From Sphaerisporangium sp040685555 (GTDB taxonomy: Bacteria; Actinomycetota; Actinomycetes; Streptosporangiales; Streptosporangiaceae): a DNA stretch of 64,000 bases. Position numbers and translations under genes: made by a program. Below, one piece after another: positions 63,625 to 64,000 of the stretch; within the stretch, counting starts at the first letter, position 1; every line of letters starts with the position of its first letter. The notes under the pieces were generated by a model that made no database searches, was not told the origin of the DNA, and was given only the letters and a program-made list of their open reading frames with translations. The stretch is from the NCBI RefSeq assembly GCF_040685555.1, contig NZ_JBFBIK010000005.1, positions 69,881 to 133,880 on the forward strand, given 5' to 3'.

Positions 63625-63861
63625 TGGCCTTTGTCCCCCTCGTTCGTCCCCATGTCGGTCCCCTCTTCGGAGGGGTCCGTCCCTGATCTCGTCCCCTCTC
63701 TCGTTCCCACGGCTGAAGGGGACGGTCCCCGGCTTGTCCCCGTCAGGATCTGCCTGCGTCCCCTCGTTCGTAGGCGCTGCCGTCCCGACTCTCGTCCCCT
63801 GTTCGTCCTCACCTTCGTCCCCTGCTTCGTCCCCGATTTCGTCCGCAAGTCGGAAGGGGAC
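63250..63861. repeat. Iteron-like array of GTCCC/GGGAC repeats
   Basis: By eye, some 25 copies of GTCCC (mostly TCGTCCCC) or its complement fall in about 610 bp, against roughly three expected. In the non-coding part (63625-63866) starts at 63633, 63646, 63658, 63679, 63691, 63725, 63736, 63758, 63782, 63794, 63817 and 63829 are mostly spaced 11-13 bp or about twice that. The array continues back into the upstream coding region and lies directly before a replication-type gene. It resembles plasmid origin iterons or the recognition repeats of a TraB-type translocase. Confidence 0.6.
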
Positions 63862-63866
63862 GAGCG

Positions 63867-64000
63867 GTGAGTATCCGTCGCGCAGAACTCCCGTCCGACA
63901 ACTTCACGATGCTGAGCAACAAGTGGATCAGAGACGGCCGTCTGACGTGGAAGGCGCGCGGCATCCTCACGTGGCTGGCGTCGCACAAGATCGGCTTCCG
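63867..64000 (+). CDS. Replication-initiator-like/helix-turn-helix protein (partial, runs off the window)
   Basis: GTG 63867, behind AAGGGGA, opens a frame that continues past the window edge: RAELPSDNFTMLSNKWIRD and LTWKARGILTWLASHKIG. This 'late/early gene' start with KARGILTWLASH is the winged-helix opening of many phage and plasmid replication proteins (similar in style to SFRARGVLAML starts). Only 44 residues are visible, so the call is provisional. The low-GC codon choice matches the preceding transfer-like gene. Confidence 0.55.
   Translation, partial: MSIRRAELPSDNFTMLSNKWIRDGRLTWKARGILTWLASHKIGF

Noticed and set aside
63631..63870. A 79-codon plus-strand ORF ending on the Rep-like start
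   Set aside because: Its Val-Pro repeats are only the translation of the repeats, with no ribosome site; better treated as non-coding origin-like DNA.
63588..63986. A 132-codon minus-strand frame across the iteron-like repeats
   Set aside because: Its Gly-Thr-rich content comes from reading the GTCCC repeats backwards, and it overlaps the well-supported plus-strand start at 63867.

Overview
The window is GC-rich, densely coding actinobacterial chromosome. Gene content and order point to a filamentous actinomycete, most likely of the Streptosporangiales or a neighbouring order. The clues are DUF3046-recA-recX, gluABCD, miaB, miaA-dapF, hflX, an F420-type oxidoreductase, many GTG/TTG starts and long Ser/Gly/Pro-rich tails. 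This assignment is inference from recalled gene families; no search was run.

Layout. 0-5 kb: a giant Lhr helicase, divergent from a VOC protein. 5.6-9.4 kb: DUF3046, then recA under a near-perfect SOS box and interrupted by a full-length homing intein, then recX. 9.5-13.3 kb: a Uma2 nuclease, an F420-type oxidoreductase and RNase Y. 13.3-19.6 kb (minus strand): the glutamate-type ABC transporter gluABCD, a second binding lipoprotein and an S9 peptidase. 19.8-30.4 kb: miaB, two surface proteins, a dioxygenase-like protein, ogt-miaA-dapF, a 762-residue protein of unknown function, an SDR enzyme and a cupin. 30.5-34.7 kb: a secreted HNH lipoprotein, then a PepSY protein with a two-component system whose likely operators (11-bp phased repeats) can be seen. 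35-39.5 kb is the accessory stretch: a HEPN/Abi-like protein, a Nudix pseudogene, two small unknown genes, and an XRE regulator coupled to a RibD-like protein with a degenerate reductase half. 39.6-48 kb: an SPFH lipoprotein, a two-domain VOC protein and a glycolate/glyoxylate operon (aceB-glcD-glcE-glcF-iclR) behind a cluster of TTCCA/TGGAA sites. 48.2-50.6 kb: a DUF4097 lipoprotein and hflX. 50.6-56.4 kb: a stressosome operon (rsbR-rsbS-rsbT, a kinase/phosphatase fusion, a histidine kinase and a receiver-PP2C phosphatase). 56.9-62.7 kb: hutI with a short leader ORF, degV, and comEA-comEC. 62.9-64 kb: entry into what looks like a plasmid or integrative element, with a transfer-type gene, a dense array of GTCCC iteron-like repeats and the start of a replication-type gene.

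Three themes run across the window. At least six genes have a TANNNT -10 element 6-8 nt before the start codon and are probably transcribed without a leader. Three operon joints hold a tiny ORF that ends at or beside the next start codon (gluC/gluD, response regulator/kinase, and ahead of hutI). Several tandem duplications have left visible scars (kinase 5' end, iclR 3' end, 16-bp repeats). The best candidates for something undescribed are the iteron-like region at the right edge and the XRE/RibD-like module with its divergent partner genes.
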